Source of the DNA: an uncultured Clostridia bacterium
GTDB taxonomy: Bacteria > Bacillota > Clostridia > Oscillospirales > Acutalibacteraceae
Assembly (NCBI GenBank): GCA_946006915.1
Contig: CAMFZK010000014.1
Coordinates: 1-12,838, forward strand
Length of the DNA: 12,838 nucleotides
Direction of reading: 5' to 3'
In this document: positions 1-8,240 of the stretch, one piece after another
Layout: each line of letters starts with the position of its first letter
Position numbering within the stretch: position 1 is the stretch's first letter
Made by a program: the position numbers and the translations under genes
Notes under the pieces: generated by a model
Databases searched by the model: none
Told to the model about the DNA's origin: nothing
The model's input: only the letters and a program-made list of their open reading frames with translations

Positions 1-40
1 AGGAGTATCGTCGGCAGCGTCAGATGTGTATAAGAGACAG
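1..40 (+). other. Sequencing adapter (Nextera/Tn5 read 1) with partial i5 index
   Basis: Bases 8-40 match the Illumina Nextera read-1 transposase adapter exactly. The last 19 of them (22-40, AGATGTGTATAAGAGACAG) are the Tn5 mosaic end. Bases 1-7 (AGGAGTA) equal the last seven bases of the i5 index known as N507/S507 (AAGGAGTA), in the position and orientation the index has in the library molecule. This is untrimmed synthetic sequence at a contig end, not genomic DNA. Native sequence begins at base 41. Confidence 0.97.
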
Positions 41-111
41 GTATAAGGGGTAGTTTACCCGATTTTATATACTTTACACTCGGCAGAAGGGTGTTTTACA
101 TAATTTTTAAC

Positions 112-116
112 GGAGG
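112..116 (+). promoter_or_regulatory. Ribosome binding site of rnj
   Basis: GGAGG lies 10 bases before the ATG at 127 and supports that start over the later ATGs in the frame. The 86 native bases upstream (41-126) contain a 5-bp hairpin (GGGTA 48-52 with TACCC 56-60) but no convincing promoter. The true promoter may lie beyond the contig end. Confidence 0.75.
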
Positions 117-126
117 ATAAGATTTA

Positions 127-1956
127 ATGGCTGAAACAAAAGAGCAAAGTATTCTGAAAAATTCAAAACAAAAGCCACAACAAAAAAAGTATGTTAAGAA
201 AACAAACGAAAAAAGACAAAAAACGGGAACTAAAACGAACGGCGGTAACACTAAAAGACCGATAAATAAAACCCGTAGCAAAAAAAGCACAACTTCTAAA
301 AAACCTATAAAGATTATTCCGCTCGGCGGTCTTGGCGAAATAGGCAAGAACATTACCCTTTACGAGTATGACGGCGATATGTTTTTGGTGGATTGCGGAA
401 TGGCTTTCCCGGACGAAGATATGCCGGGTATTGACATTGTTATACCCGATTTTACCTATGTTTTGGAAAACAGGGATAAGATTAAGGGCTTGGTTGTAAC
501 CCACGGTCACGAGGACCATATAGGTGCAATTCCTTATCTGCTTAGAAACTTTAATTTACCGATATACGCCACCAAACTTACAATAGGTCTTATAGAGGGT
601 AAACTTAAAGAACACCGTTTACTCGGTAATGCAAAACTCAATGTGGTAAAAGCAGGGGATACGGTTAATTTGGGAAAATTCAGCGTTGAATTTATCCACG
701 TAAACCACTCTATACCCGACGCAGTCGGTTTTGCAATTAAGTGTGCGGGCGGAACTATTGTCCACACAGGGGATTTTAAGATAGACACCACCCCCATTGA
801 CGACCGTGTAATAGATATAGGAAGATTTGCCGAACTTGGTAAAGAGGGTGTTTTGGCTTTGCTTGCCGATTCTACAAACGCCGAAAGACCGGGGTACACC
901 GCTTCGGAAAAATTGGTAGGCGAATCGCTTTCAAACCTTTTTCAAAAAGCGGGAGACAACCGTATAATAGTTGCCACCTTCTCGTCTAATATACACCGTA
1001 TTCAGCAAATAATTGACGAAGCCAACCGTTGCAACCGTAAGGTTGCGGTTTCGGGCAGAAGTATGCTTAATGTTGTTTCGGTCGCTTCGGAACTGGGGTA
1101 CTTAAATGTTCCCGATAATGTTTTAATAGAAATAGACGCACTAAAAAACTACACCCCCGCACAAACCGTAATTATTACAACCGGCAGTCAGGGTGAACCC
1201 CTTTCGGCATTGCACCGAATGGCGTTTTCTGACCACAGACAGGTTGAAATAGTCCCCGGAGATATGATTATTATTTCCGCAACACCTATTCCCGGCAACG
1301 AAAAACTTGTTACCAAGGTTGTTAATGAACTTATGAAACACGGTGCAAATGTTGTTTACGAGCGTATGTATGACGTGCACGTTTCGGGTCACGCTTGTAG
1401 GGAAGAATTAAAACTTATTATGAGCATTGTTAAACCCAAGTACTTTATCCCGCTTCACGGTGAACAAAAGCACCTAATGAAGCATACCGATTTAGCAAAA
1501 CTTGTAGGTATACCACCTAAAAACACTTTAGTTGCAACCAACGGTTCGGTAATTTCGGTTAGTGAAAAAGAAATTAAATGCACCGAAACGGTAACGGCAG
1601 GCAGAGTATTTGTAGACGGTTTAGGGGTAGGTGACGTTGGAAGTATTGTTCTTCGTGACCGTAAACTGCTTTCGGATGACGGTATTATAGTTGTTGCCGT
1701 TTCTATTGATTCGGTAACACGTGAAGTAGTGGCAGGACCTGATATTGTGTCCCGTGGCTTTGTTTATGTAAAAGAATCCGAAGACCTTATGAACGAAATA
1801 AATGAACTTGTATGTGATATATTAGAACGTTGTTATATAAACAGAATTAAAGATTGGTCTACCATTAAAACCAAAATTAAGGACGGCGTTTCAAAATTCT
1901 TGTTTACAAGAACCAAACGAAGTCCTATGGTATTACCCCTTATTATGGAAGTTTAA
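127..1956 (+). CDS. rnj: Ribonuclease J
   Basis: RNase J is a zinc-dependent enzyme with 5'-3' exonuclease and endonuclease activity, central to mRNA decay and rRNA maturation in Gram-positive bacteria. The metallo-beta-lactamase/beta-CASP core starts near residue 62 (IIPLGGLGEIGKN). It shows the zinc motif HGHEDH (126-131), a metal-binding His in HVNHS (191-195), HTGDFK (213-218), the beta-CASP motif HVSGHA (418-423) and IPLHGE (441-446). The 609 residues exceed the roughly 555 of Bacillus RNase J1 because of an N-terminal extension of about 60 residues rich in Lys, Thr, Asn and Gln. That tail is probably disordered and may bind RNA. It is unlikely to be a false upstream start, since a good ribosome binding site precedes the ATG. 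It sits 12 bases before rplI and is probably co-transcribed with it. Whether it is a J1 or J2 paralogue cannot be decided here. Confidence 0.96.
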   Translation: MAETKEQSILKNSKQKPQQKKYVKKTNEKRQKTGTKTNGGNTKRPINKTRSKKSTTSKKPIKIIPLGGLGEIGKNITLYEYDGDMFLVDCGMAFPDEDMPGIDIVIPDFTYVLENRDKIKGLVVTHGHEDHIGAIPYLLRNFNLPIYATKLTIGLIEGKLKEHRLLGNAKLNVVKAGDTVNLGKFSVEFIHVNHSIPDAVGFAIKCAGGTIVHTGDFKIDTTPIDDRVIDIGRFAELGKEGVLALLADSTNAERPGYTASEKLVGESLSNLFQKAGDNRIIVATFSSNIHRIQQIIDEANRCNRKVAVSGRSMLNVVSVASELGYLNVPDNVLIEIDALKNYTPAQTVIITTGSQGEPLSALHRMAFSDHRQVEIVPGDMIIISATPIPGNEKLVTKVVNELMKHGANVVYERMYDVHVSGHACREELKLIMSIVKPKYFIPLHGEQKHLMKHTDLAKLVGIPPKNTLVATNGSVISVSEKEIKCTETVTAGRVFVDGLGVGDVGSIVLRDRKLLSDDGIIVVAVSIDSVTREVVAGPDIVSRGFVYVKESEDLMNEINELVCDILERCYINRIKDWSTIKTKIKDGVSKFLFTRTKRSPMVLPLIMEV

Positions 1957-1968
1957 AGGAGAATTGTT

Positions 1969-2409
1969 ATGAAAGTTATATTATTACAGGATGTTAAAGG
2001 ACACGGCAAAAAAGGCGAACTTTGCAATGTATCGGACGGATACGCAAGAAACTTTTTGTTCCCAAAAAAGTTAGCACTGCAGGCAGATAACGCCGCACTT
2101 AACGAACTTAAAAACCGTGAACAGGCGGCGGCACACCATAAACAGGAAGAAATTAACGCCGCAAAGGAAACCGCAGCAAAACTTAACGGCAAAACGGTTA
2201 CAATTAAGGCAAAAGCGGGTTCTAACGGTAAACTTTTCGGTTCGGTTACATCTAAAGAAATTGCAAGCGAAATTGCCAAGAGTTTGGGAATAGAAATTGA
2301 CCGTAAAAAAATGAGTGTAGCCGATATTAAAAACTTCGGCGAATATACCGCAGAAATTAAATTATACACAGGAATATCCGCAAAAATAACTGTAAAGGTT
2401 ACGGAATAA
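1969..2409 (+). CDS. rplI: 50S ribosomal protein L9 (bL9)
   Basis: bL9 is a large-subunit protein that binds 23S rRNA at the base of the L1 stalk and helps keep the reading frame. The 146 residues match the family's usual length of about 148. The N-terminal RNA-binding domain carries the family signature (MKVILLQDVKGHGKKGE at 1-17, then GYARNFLFPKKLA at 24-36). An Ala/Glu/Lys-rich helix (about 41-75) links to a C-terminal domain with GKLFGSVT (87-94). An AAGGAG ribosome binding site overlaps the end of rnj and sits 7 bases before the ATG. The stop is one base from the dnaB start, so the two are probably translationally coupled. rplI-dnaB adjacency is common in Bacillota. Confidence 0.98.
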   Translation: MKVILLQDVKGHGKKGELCNVSDGYARNFLFPKKLALQADNAALNELKNREQAAAHHKQEEINAAKETAAKLNGKTVTIKAKAGSNGKLFGSVTSKEIASEIAKSLGIEIDRKKMSVADIKNFGEYTAEIKLYTGISAKITVKVTE

Positions 2410-2410
2410 A

Positions 2411-3781
2411 ATGGCAAACGATAAATTGATATACGATTTAGAGGGTGTTCGACTGCCTTATTCGGTAGAGGCGGAACAGGCAATTTTAGGGTCGGTTATT
2501 ATTGACCCTAAATGCCTTAACGAAATTGCCGTACAAATGAAGACCGATTATTTCTATATCCCACAGCATAAAGAAATTTATGCCGCAATGTCTTCAATGT
2601 ACGAATTAAGCCAAGCGATTGACTTTGTATCTTTACTTGAAAAGTTAAAGAAAGACGGCGTTTATGACGAAGCAGGAGGTAAAGAATACCTTACTACTTT
2701 GGCACAAAATGTTGCGTCTTCCGCAAATGTGCTTACATACGTTTCTATAGTGCGTGAAAGATATTACGCAAGAGCGCTTATGAACGTAGCACAAAACATT
2801 ATTAAAGATATTAACGAAAATGCATTGGATTCGGGTAAACTAATTGACTCTGCCGAACAGCGTATTTACGAAATAAGACAGGGCAGGGAAATTTCCGGAC
2901 TTACGCATATTAAAAGCGTAATAGAAAACGAAACTTATGACCGCTTATCAAAACTTGCCAACCCCGAAACAAGGGGAGAATATGTAGGTATACCCTCGGG
3001 TATAGGCGACCTTGACCGTATGATTACGGGACTTAATAAGTCCGACCTTATTATATTAGGCGCACGTCCCGGTATGGGTAAAACTTCGTTTGCTTTAAAT
3101 ATTGCACGTAATGTTGCGGTAAACGGCGGTAAAACGGTTTGTTTCTTCTCACTTGAAATGACCCGTGACCAGTTGGCACAACGTATGCTTTCAAGCGAGG
3201 CGGGAATAAAAAGTGAAAAACTTCGCACCGGCGAACTTGATGCCGACGAATGGACACGCCTTGCCCAAGCGGGTGAAAACCTTTCTAAAGCCAACATTTA
3301 TTTTGACGAAACTTCGTCAATTACCGTTCCCGAAATGAAAGCAAAACTTCGCCGTATGAAACGGGTTGATTTAGTGGTTATTGACTATTTAGGTCTTATG
3401 AAATCGGCAAAATCAACCGAAAACCGTGTGCAGGAGGTTTCGGAAATAACTCGAAATTTAAAGATTATGGCAAAGGAACTGAAAGTCCCTGTAATTGCCT
3501 GTGCACAGTTGTCCCGCGGTACCGAAACCAAGGGTAAATCCCACAAACCCGCACTTTCAGACCTTCGTGAATCGGGTTCTATCGAGCAGGACGCAGATAT
3601 AGTACTATTCCTTTACCGTGATACTTACTATGACAGCGAAAAAGGTGACGATGAAGACAGGTCCGACCCCAATAAGGCAGAATGTATTGTGGCTAAAAAC
3701 CGTCACGGTGAAATAGGCACTATTGATATGCATTGGGACGGTCAGTTTACAAGGTTTACTTCGGTGGATAAGTTTAATTGA
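2411..3781 (+). CDS. dnaB: Replicative DNA helicase DnaB
   Basis: This is the hexameric 5'-3' helicase that unwinds DNA at the replication fork (called DnaC in Bacillus). The 456 residues are normal for the family. The N-terminal domain (about 10-115, starting PYSVEAEQAILGS) mediates collar formation and primase contact, followed by a linker. The RecA-like C-terminal domain has Walker A GARPGMGKT (217-225), Walker B VVIDYLGL (322-329) and the conserved SDLRESGSIEQDAD segment (383-396) followed by FLYR. No intein is present, although the Walker A region is a frequent intein site in this family. The gene begins one base after rplI with only a weak SD, suggesting coupling. Its TGA stop overlaps a possible TTG start of tilS. 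Confidence 0.97.
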   Translation: MANDKLIYDLEGVRLPYSVEAEQAILGSVIIDPKCLNEIAVQMKTDYFYIPQHKEIYAAMSSMYELSQAIDFVSLLEKLKKDGVYDEAGGKEYLTTLAQNVASSANVLTYVSIVRERYYARALMNVAQNIIKDINENALDSGKLIDSAEQRIYEIRQGREISGLTHIKSVIENETYDRLSKLANPETRGEYVGIPSGIGDLDRMITGLNKSDLIILGARPGMGKTSFALNIARNVAVNGGKTVCFFSLEMTRDQLAQRMLSSEAGIKSEKLRTGELDADEWTRLAQAGENLSKANIYFDETSSITVPEMKAKLRRMKRVDLVVIDYLGLMKSAKSTENRVQEVSEITRNLKIMAKELKVPVIACAQLSRGTETKGKSHKPALSDLRESGSIEQDADIVLFLYRDTYYDSEKGDDEDRSDPNKAECIVAKNRHGEIGTIDMHWDGQFTRFTSVDKFN

Positions 3782-3783
3782 TT

Positions 3784-5064
3784 ATGGAAAATAAAGTATT
3801 AAACGCCGTAAATAAGTTTTCTTTGCTCCAAAAAGGGGATATTGTCACGGTTGCCCTTTCGGGCGGGGCGGATTCGGTTTCGCTTTTGTACGCTTTGCTG
3901 TCCCTTAAAGACAGTTTGGGAATAACCGTTAATGCGGCACATTTAAACCATTTAATAAGGGGCGAAGAAGCCGAGCGTGACCAAAAATTTGTAACCGATT
4001 TGTGCCGAAAATTAGGTGTAACCCTTTTTACCGAAAGGAAAGACATTCCGAAAATTGCAAAAGAAAACGGTATGAGTACAGAACTTGCGGCAAGAAAAGA
4101 ACGGTACGAATTTTTAAGCAGGGTAGCGGTTGGTAAAGTTGCAACCGCACACACCGCAAGCGATAATCTTGAAACAATGATTTTCAATTTAGCAAGGGGA
4201 ACTTCGCTTAAAGGTCTTTGCGGTATACCCGTAAAGAGGGGAATTTTTATCCGTCCGTTAATCCTTTGCACAAGGCAGGATGTAGAAGATTTTTGCGCAC
4301 AGAATAACATTTCCTTCGTTACGGACAGTACCAATTTAAGCGACGATTATTCACGAAATAAAATCCGGCATACGGTTATACCCGTTTTAAAGAGTATAAA
4401 TTCTTCCTGCGAAGAGGCGGCTTTGCGTACTTCGTTTTCTCTTTTAGAGGATAACACCTTTTTGGAAAGCGTTTCTTCGGAAATTCTTTTTAAAAATTTA
4501 GGTGAAGATAAACTTTATATAGGCGATGCACAAAATATTCCGCCTTCGGTTTTTAAAAGGGTAATTAAGAAATATTTTGAAACCGGTTTTCCGGATATTT
4601 CGCTTGACAACCGCCATATAAAGGATATATACTCAATTTGTTTAAACGGCACGGGGAAACTTAATTTGCCTTCAAATATATATGCCGCAGTTAAGGACGG
4701 ATATTTAAATTTTAAAGACCAAAACACAAAAAATGCCGTAAATTTTGCGGTAAAAGTTACCGAAAGTGAAAATGTTAATAATTTGTTCTCAAATAACCTT
4801 ATTGATTGTGATAAGATTGTAGGCAAGTGGATTGTACGAAACCGTTTAGAGGGGGATAAAATCCGTCTTTATAAACGGGGAGTTACCAAAACGCTTAAAA
4901 AACTTTTCACGGAAAATAAAGTACCAAGCGAAATTCGCAGCAAAATTCCCGTAATAGCGGACGATTTGGGTGTTATTTGGGTATACGGTCTCGGTGTTTG
5001 CGAACGAACCGCCGTTACAAAGCAGACTAAAAAAATACTTAACGTGGAAGTGCAGGAATTATGA
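3784..5064 (+). CDS. tilS: tRNA(Ile)-lysidine synthetase
   Basis: TilS uses ATP to attach lysine to C34 of the CAU-anticodon tRNA-Ile, so that it reads AUA codons; the reaction is essential in most bacteria. The N-type ATP pyrophosphatase P-loop SGGADS lies at residues 26-31. Further conserved blocks are HLNHLIRG (54-61), TAHTASDN (121-128) and VTDSTNLSDDYSRNKIR (179-195). The last 75 or so residues form the C-terminal tRNA-recognition domain (LYKRGVTKTLKKLF). The length of 426 residues is typical of longer TilS forms. The ATG at 3784 is chosen; an in-frame TTG at 3778 overlapping the dnaB stop would add two residues and is better spaced from a weak GGTGG (3763-3767), so the start is uncertain by two codons. 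The stop overlaps the hpt start by four bases (ATGA). The tilS-hpt-ftsH order is classic for Bacillota. Confidence 0.95.
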   Translation: MENKVLNAVNKFSLLQKGDIVTVALSGGADSVSLLYALLSLKDSLGITVNAAHLNHLIRGEEAERDQKFVTDLCRKLGVTLFTERKDIPKIAKENGMSTELAARKERYEFLSRVAVGKVATAHTASDNLETMIFNLARGTSLKGLCGIPVKRGIFIRPLILCTRQDVEDFCAQNNISFVTDSTNLSDDYSRNKIRHTVIPVLKSINSSCEEAALRTSFSLLEDNTFLESVSSEILFKNLGEDKLYIGDAQNIPPSVFKRVIKKYFETGFPDISLDNRHIKDIYSICLNGTGKLNLPSNIYAAVKDGYLNFKDQNTKNAVNFAVKVTESENVNNLFSNNLIDCDKIVGKWIVRNRLEGDKIRLYKRGVTKTLKKLFTENKVPSEIRSKIPVIADDLGVIWVYGLGVCERTAVTKQTKKILNVEVQEL

Positions 5065-5609
5065 AAATTGATATGAACGATGTTGAAAGAGTATTGGTAT
5101 CCGAAGAAGAAATAAAGGAAATTTGCCGGCGACTCGGCAAAGAAATTTCCAAAGATTACGAGGATAAGAAACTTTTGCTTGTAAGCGTTTTAAAGGGAAG
5201 TGTACCCTTTATGGCAGACTTAATGCGCAGTATCACCTGTGACCTTAGAATTGATTTTATGGCGGTTTCTTCTTACAGCGGTACTAAAACCACCGGTTGT
5301 GTAAGTTTTAAAAAAGATTTGGACATAAATCCCGCAGGATATGATATACTTATTGTTGAAGATATACTCGATTCAGGTCTTACACTTGCATATTTAAAAC
5401 AGTTGTTGCTTGACCGTAACGCAAACAGTATTAAAATTTGTACTTTTCTGGATAAAAAAGCCAACAGAAAAGCAGATATTAACGCCGATTATGTAGGAAA
5501 AGAGATTCCTGATGAATTTGTAATCGGGTACGGACTCGATTATGATGAAAAATACAGAAATTTACCTTTTGTAGGTGTGTTATCCCCAAAAGTTTACGCC
5601 GACAAATAG
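5061..5609 (+). CDS. hpt: Hypoxanthine phosphoribosyltransferase
   Basis: This purine salvage enzyme converts hypoxanthine (and usually guanine) plus PRPP to IMP or GMP. The 182 residues match the family. The PRPP-binding motif LIVEDILDSG is at 97-106. Other active-site blocks are VLKGS (43-47), the flexible-loop SYSGTKTTG (71-79) and FVIGYGLDYDEKYRNLP (153-169). The start overlaps the end of tilS by four bases, indicating translational coupling. In Bacillus, TilS and Hpt together influence ftsH expression; whether that applies here is inference from gene order only. Confidence 0.97.
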   Translation: MKIDMNDVERVLVSEEEIKEICRRLGKEISKDYEDKKLLLVSVLKGSVPFMADLMRSITCDLRIDFMAVSSYSGTKTTGCVSFKKDLDINPAGYDILIVEDILDSGLTLAYLKQLLLDRNANSIKICTFLDKKANRKADINADYVGKEIPDEFVIGYGLDYDEKYRNLPFVGVLSPKVYADK

Positions 5610-5610
5610 G

Positions 5611-5617
5611 AAAGGAG
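5611..5617 (+). promoter_or_regulatory. Ribosome binding site that fixes the TTG start of ftsH
   Basis: AAAGGAG lies 7 bases before the TTG at 5625 and just after the hpt stop. No ATG or GTG follows at a suitable distance, and the resulting protein starts with the short basic N-terminus (MKKNLKN) expected before the first membrane segment, so TTG is the start. Confidence 0.85.
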
Positions 5618-5624
5618 AAGTCCC

Positions 5625-7460
5625 TTGAAAAAGAATCTAAAAAATGTGCTTTTATTTATAGGAATACCTATTGTGCTTATGGTTACGGTTGCTTTGGTTT
5701 CCTTTCTTAATAAAGGTACGGCAGAAAAGAAGTATTACGAAATCGTTGAAATGATTAAAGATAACGAAATTTCAGAATACGAACTTAACCTTTACAGCGG
5801 TCAGTTGACCTATACTTTGCGTGCGGACGGTAATAAGTACCGTTACACCGTTGCCGACCCTTCTATTTTTTATAACGACATTAACGAAGCGGTAACCGAA
5901 ATTAACAAAGAAAACAAAGGAACCGATAAAATCATTAAATACAATTATGAACGGGGTAATGAGGGTGCGTGGATTGCAAACCTGTTACCCACCGTTTTAA
6001 TAATTGTTGCAATGGTTGGTTTTTGGATCTTCTTTATGAAGCGTATGAACGCTTCTATGGGAGCGGATAAAACCATGGGATTCGGCAAAGCAAAGGTTAA
6101 AAAGGCAGACGGTAAAAAGAAAACCACCTTTGCCGACGTTGCGGGTGCCGATGAAGAAAAAGAAGAAATGGCAGAAATTGTCGATTTTCTAAAAGACCCC
6201 AAAAAGTTTAACGAATTGGGTGCTCGAATACCCAAAGGCGTGTTGTTAGTCGGCCCTCCCGGTACAGGTAAAACCTTGCTTGCACGTGCGGTTGCGGGTG
6301 AAGCAGGCGTTCCGTTCTTTTCAATTTCCGGTTCAGACTTTGTTGAAATGTTTGTAGGTGTAGGTGCTTCCCGTGTAAGAGATTTGTTCGGCGAGGCAAA
6401 AAAATCCGCCCCTGCTATAATATTTATTGACGAAATTGACGCCGTAGGTCGTCAAAGGGGAGCAGGACTCGGCGGAGGACACGATGAACGTGAACAAACC
6501 CTTAACCAGTTGCTTGTTGAGATGGACGGTTTCGGTGCTAACGAAGGCGTAATTGTTATGGCGGCAACCAACCGCCCCGATATACTTGATAAAGCGCTTT
6601 TAAGACCGGGACGTTTTGACCGTCAAATTACCGTAAACTACCCCGACGTTAAGGGCAGGGAAGAGATATTAAAGGTTCATTCCCGTGGTAAGCCGTTAGG
6701 ACCCGATGTTAACCTTGGCACTATTGCAAAATCTTCCTCCGGTTTTACGGGTGCAGACCTTGAAAACCTTTTGAACGAGGCGGCACTCCTGGCGGTTCGC
6801 CACGGCAAAAAAGCCATTACCCAAGAGGAAATAGAAGAAGCGACAATCAAGGTTGTTATGGGTGCGGAAAAGAAATCCCACGTTGTAAGCGAAAAGGACA
6901 AAATGGTTACCGCTTACCACGAGGCGGGACACGCAGTTGTTTCTTACTTCCTGCCTACCCAAGACCCTGTTCATCAAATTTCCATAGTAAGGCGTGGTAT
7001 GGCGGCCGGCTATACAATGTATCTGCCTACCGAAGAAAAAGGCCATACTTCCAAAAAGCAAATGTTAGAACAAATTTGTTCGCTTTTAGGCGGCCGTGCT
7101 GCAGAGCAGTTGACGCAGGATGATGTTTGCACAGGCGCATCTAATGATATTGAACGTGCAACCGACTTGGCACGCAAAATTGTTACCAAATTCGGTATGA
7201 GCGATAAGTTAGGTTTAGTTGCCTACGGAAACGATAATAACGAGGTATTCTTAGGCCGTGATTTCTCTTCAACACCTAATTATTCCGAAAAGACGGCGGC
7301 AATTATTGATGAAGAAATTGAAAATGTTGTAATGACACAGTACGAAAAAGCGTTAAATCTTTTGAAAGAGGCAATGCCTAAACTTCACGAAACCGCAAAA
7401 ATTCTTTTCGAGCGTGAAAAAATTTCGGGTGAAGAATTTCGTACACTTATGGAATCGTAG
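5625..7460 (+). CDS. ftsH: ATP-dependent zinc metalloprotease FtsH
   Basis: FtsH is a membrane-anchored AAA+ protease that forms a hexamer and degrades misfolded membrane proteins and short-lived regulators. The 611 residues are typical. Visible in order: membrane segment 1 (about 8-28), an extracytoplasmic domain (about 30-115), membrane segment 2 (about 118-138), a Lys-rich linker, Walker A GPPGTGKT (210-217), Walker B IIFIDE (265-270), the second region of homology AATNRPDILDKALLRPGRFD (313-332), the zinc site HEAGH (432-436), and the probable third zinc ligand Asp508 in GASNDIERAT. All key residues are present, so it should be active. The start is TTG with a strong ribosome binding site. 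The extended C-terminal tail seen in some FtsH proteins is absent. A PHP-family gene follows after 15 bases. Confidence 0.97.
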   Translation: MKKNLKNVLLFIGIPIVLMVTVALVSFLNKGTAEKKYYEIVEMIKDNEISEYELNLYSGQLTYTLRADGNKYRYTVADPSIFYNDINEAVTEINKENKGTDKIIKYNYERGNEGAWIANLLPTVLIIVAMVGFWIFFMKRMNASMGADKTMGFGKAKVKKADGKKKTTFADVAGADEEKEEMAEIVDFLKDPKKFNELGARIPKGVLLVGPPGTGKTLLARAVAGEAGVPFFSISGSDFVEMFVGVGASRVRDLFGEAKKSAPAIIFIDEIDAVGRQRGAGLGGGHDEREQTLNQLLVEMDGFGANEGVIVMAATNRPDILDKALLRPGRFDRQITVNYPDVKGREEILKVHSRGKPLGPDVNLGTIAKSSSGFTGADLENLLNEAALLAVRHGKKAITQEEIEEATIKVVMGAEKKSHVVSEKDKMVTAYHEAGHAVVSYFLPTQDPVHQISIVRRGMAAGYTMYLPTEEKGHTSKKQMLEQICSLLGGRAAEQLTQDDVCTGASNDIERATDLARKIVTKFGMSDKLGLVAYGNDNNEVFLGRDFSSTPNYSEKTAAIIDEEIENVVMTQYEKALNLLKEAMPKLHETAKILFEREKISGEEFRTLMES

Positions 7461-7475
7461 ATTTGAGGTTTTTGA

Positions 7476-8171
7476 ATGTATAAATATGATTTGCACGTGC
7501 ACACGAGTGCTTGCAGTTGTTGCGGCGTAAGTACTCCGGAGGAACAGGTTAAAGCATATTATGAAAAAGGGTACAGCGGAATAGTAATAACCGATCATTT
7601 TGTTTTCGGATATAATGCAACACCTATTCCGCATGATATTCCTTGGAAAGAACGTATTGACAGATACTACACTGCATACCTGCGTGCCTTAAAAGAAGCA
7701 GAAAAATATGACGGATTTAATGTCTTTTTCGGAGCGGAGTACTCCTACGCTACCGGTCATGATATTTTGCTTTACGGGCTTGATAAAGAGTTTTTATATC
7801 TTCATCCCGAAACGGAAAAGATGACGGTGGAAGAAATCTGCAAACTTTTTCAGGATAACGGTTGTCTGGTTGTACAGGCACACCCGTTTAGAGATAGAGA
7901 TTACAATGATAAATCGGTAGAACCCGAATTAGATTGTGCTTGCGGAGTGGAGATTTTTAATTCCTGTAATAATGACGAAGAAAATCAAAAAGCGTATGAC
8001 TATGCCGTGAAAAACGGAAAAATTATGACCTCCGGCGGCGACATTCATTCCGCTGCAGATGGCAGAATAGGATTGGCGGGAATAATTACAGACCGCCCCA
8101 TAAAAAATATTTTTGACCTTACCGAAATATTAAAAAGCGGTAATTATTCACTTTGTGTTAAAGGTAAATGA
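7476..8171 (+). CDS. PHP-domain metal-dependent phosphoesterase
   Basis: The protein belongs to the PHP (polymerase and histidinol phosphatase) superfamily, a distorted TIM barrel with a two- or three-metal site that hydrolyses phosphoesters. The substrate is unknown. Metal-binding motifs appear in the expected order: HVHTS (7-11), TDH (39-41), GAEYS (86-90), AHPFRD (135-140) and GGDIHS (187-192). The 231 residues are about right for a stand-alone PHP protein of the YciV/TrpH-like or histidinol-phosphatase-like type. A Cys-rich patch SACSCCG (11-17) right after the first metal motif is unusual. The ATG follows a TTGAGG ribosome binding site and lies 15 bases after ftsH, so it is the last gene of the operon, ending before the terminator at 8179-8206. 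A histidinol phosphatase role is possible but no his genes are near. Confidence 0.9.
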   Translation: MYKYDLHVHTSACSCCGVSTPEEQVKAYYEKGYSGIVITDHFVFGYNATPIPHDIPWKERIDRYYTAYLRALKEAEKYDGFNVFFGAEYSYATGHDILLYGLDKEFLYLHPETEKMTVEEICKLFQDNGCLVVQAHPFRDRDYNDKSVEPELDCACGVEIFNSCNNDEENQKAYDYAVKNGKIMTSGGDIHSAADGRIGLAGIITDRPIKNIFDLTEILKSGNYSLCVKGK

Positions 8172-8178
8172 ATTTTTC

Positions 8179-8206
8179 AAAAAAGTCCTTGAAAAAGGAC
8201 TTTTTT
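8179..8206 (+). terminator. Intrinsic terminator after the PHP gene
   Basis: A perfect 12-bp stem (AAAAAAGTCCTT at 8179-8190 with AAGGACTTTTTT at 8195-8206) encloses a GAAA tetraloop. The stem's 3' arm supplies the U-run and, by symmetry, the A-run could serve as a terminator on the opposite strand. It begins eight bases after the PHP stop and marks the end of the rnj-to-PHP cluster. Confidence 0.9.
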
Positions 8207-8219
8207 GTTATTTTACGGG

Positions 8220-8225
8220 TATAAT
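8220..8225 (+). promoter_or_regulatory. Possible -10 element of the LCP-like gene
   Basis: A perfect TATAAT sits just after the terminator, centred in an 11-base palindrome (GGTATAATACC, 8218-8228). There is no good -35: at 17-base spacing the match is GGACTT inside the terminator stem. If used, transcription would start around 8232, giving a very short leader before the TTG at 8241. This is weak evidence. Confidence 0.3.
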
Positions 8226-8240
8226 ACCGTGGGTGATTTT

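Noticed and set aside
22..40. A Tn5 transposon end as evidence for a mobile element
   Set aside because: It is the engineered mosaic end within a complete library adapter, so it comes from library preparation rather than from the genome.
73..104. A weak promoter before rnj (TTTACA 73-78 with a poor -10 near 96-104)
   Set aside because: The -10 match is poor at any standard spacing, and the upstream region is lost to the contig end.
163..519. Reverse-strand open frames across rnj and similar ones across the other large genes
   Set aside because: They lie opposite strongly supported genes, have no ribosome binding sites or recognisable domains, and result from codon bias in the sense genes.
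8205..8240. A longer N-terminus of the LCP-like protein from the TTG at 8205
   Set aside because: It starts in the 3' arm of the PHP terminator and has no ribosome binding site. The TTG at 8241 with GGTGAT gives a normal basic N-terminus before the membrane segment.
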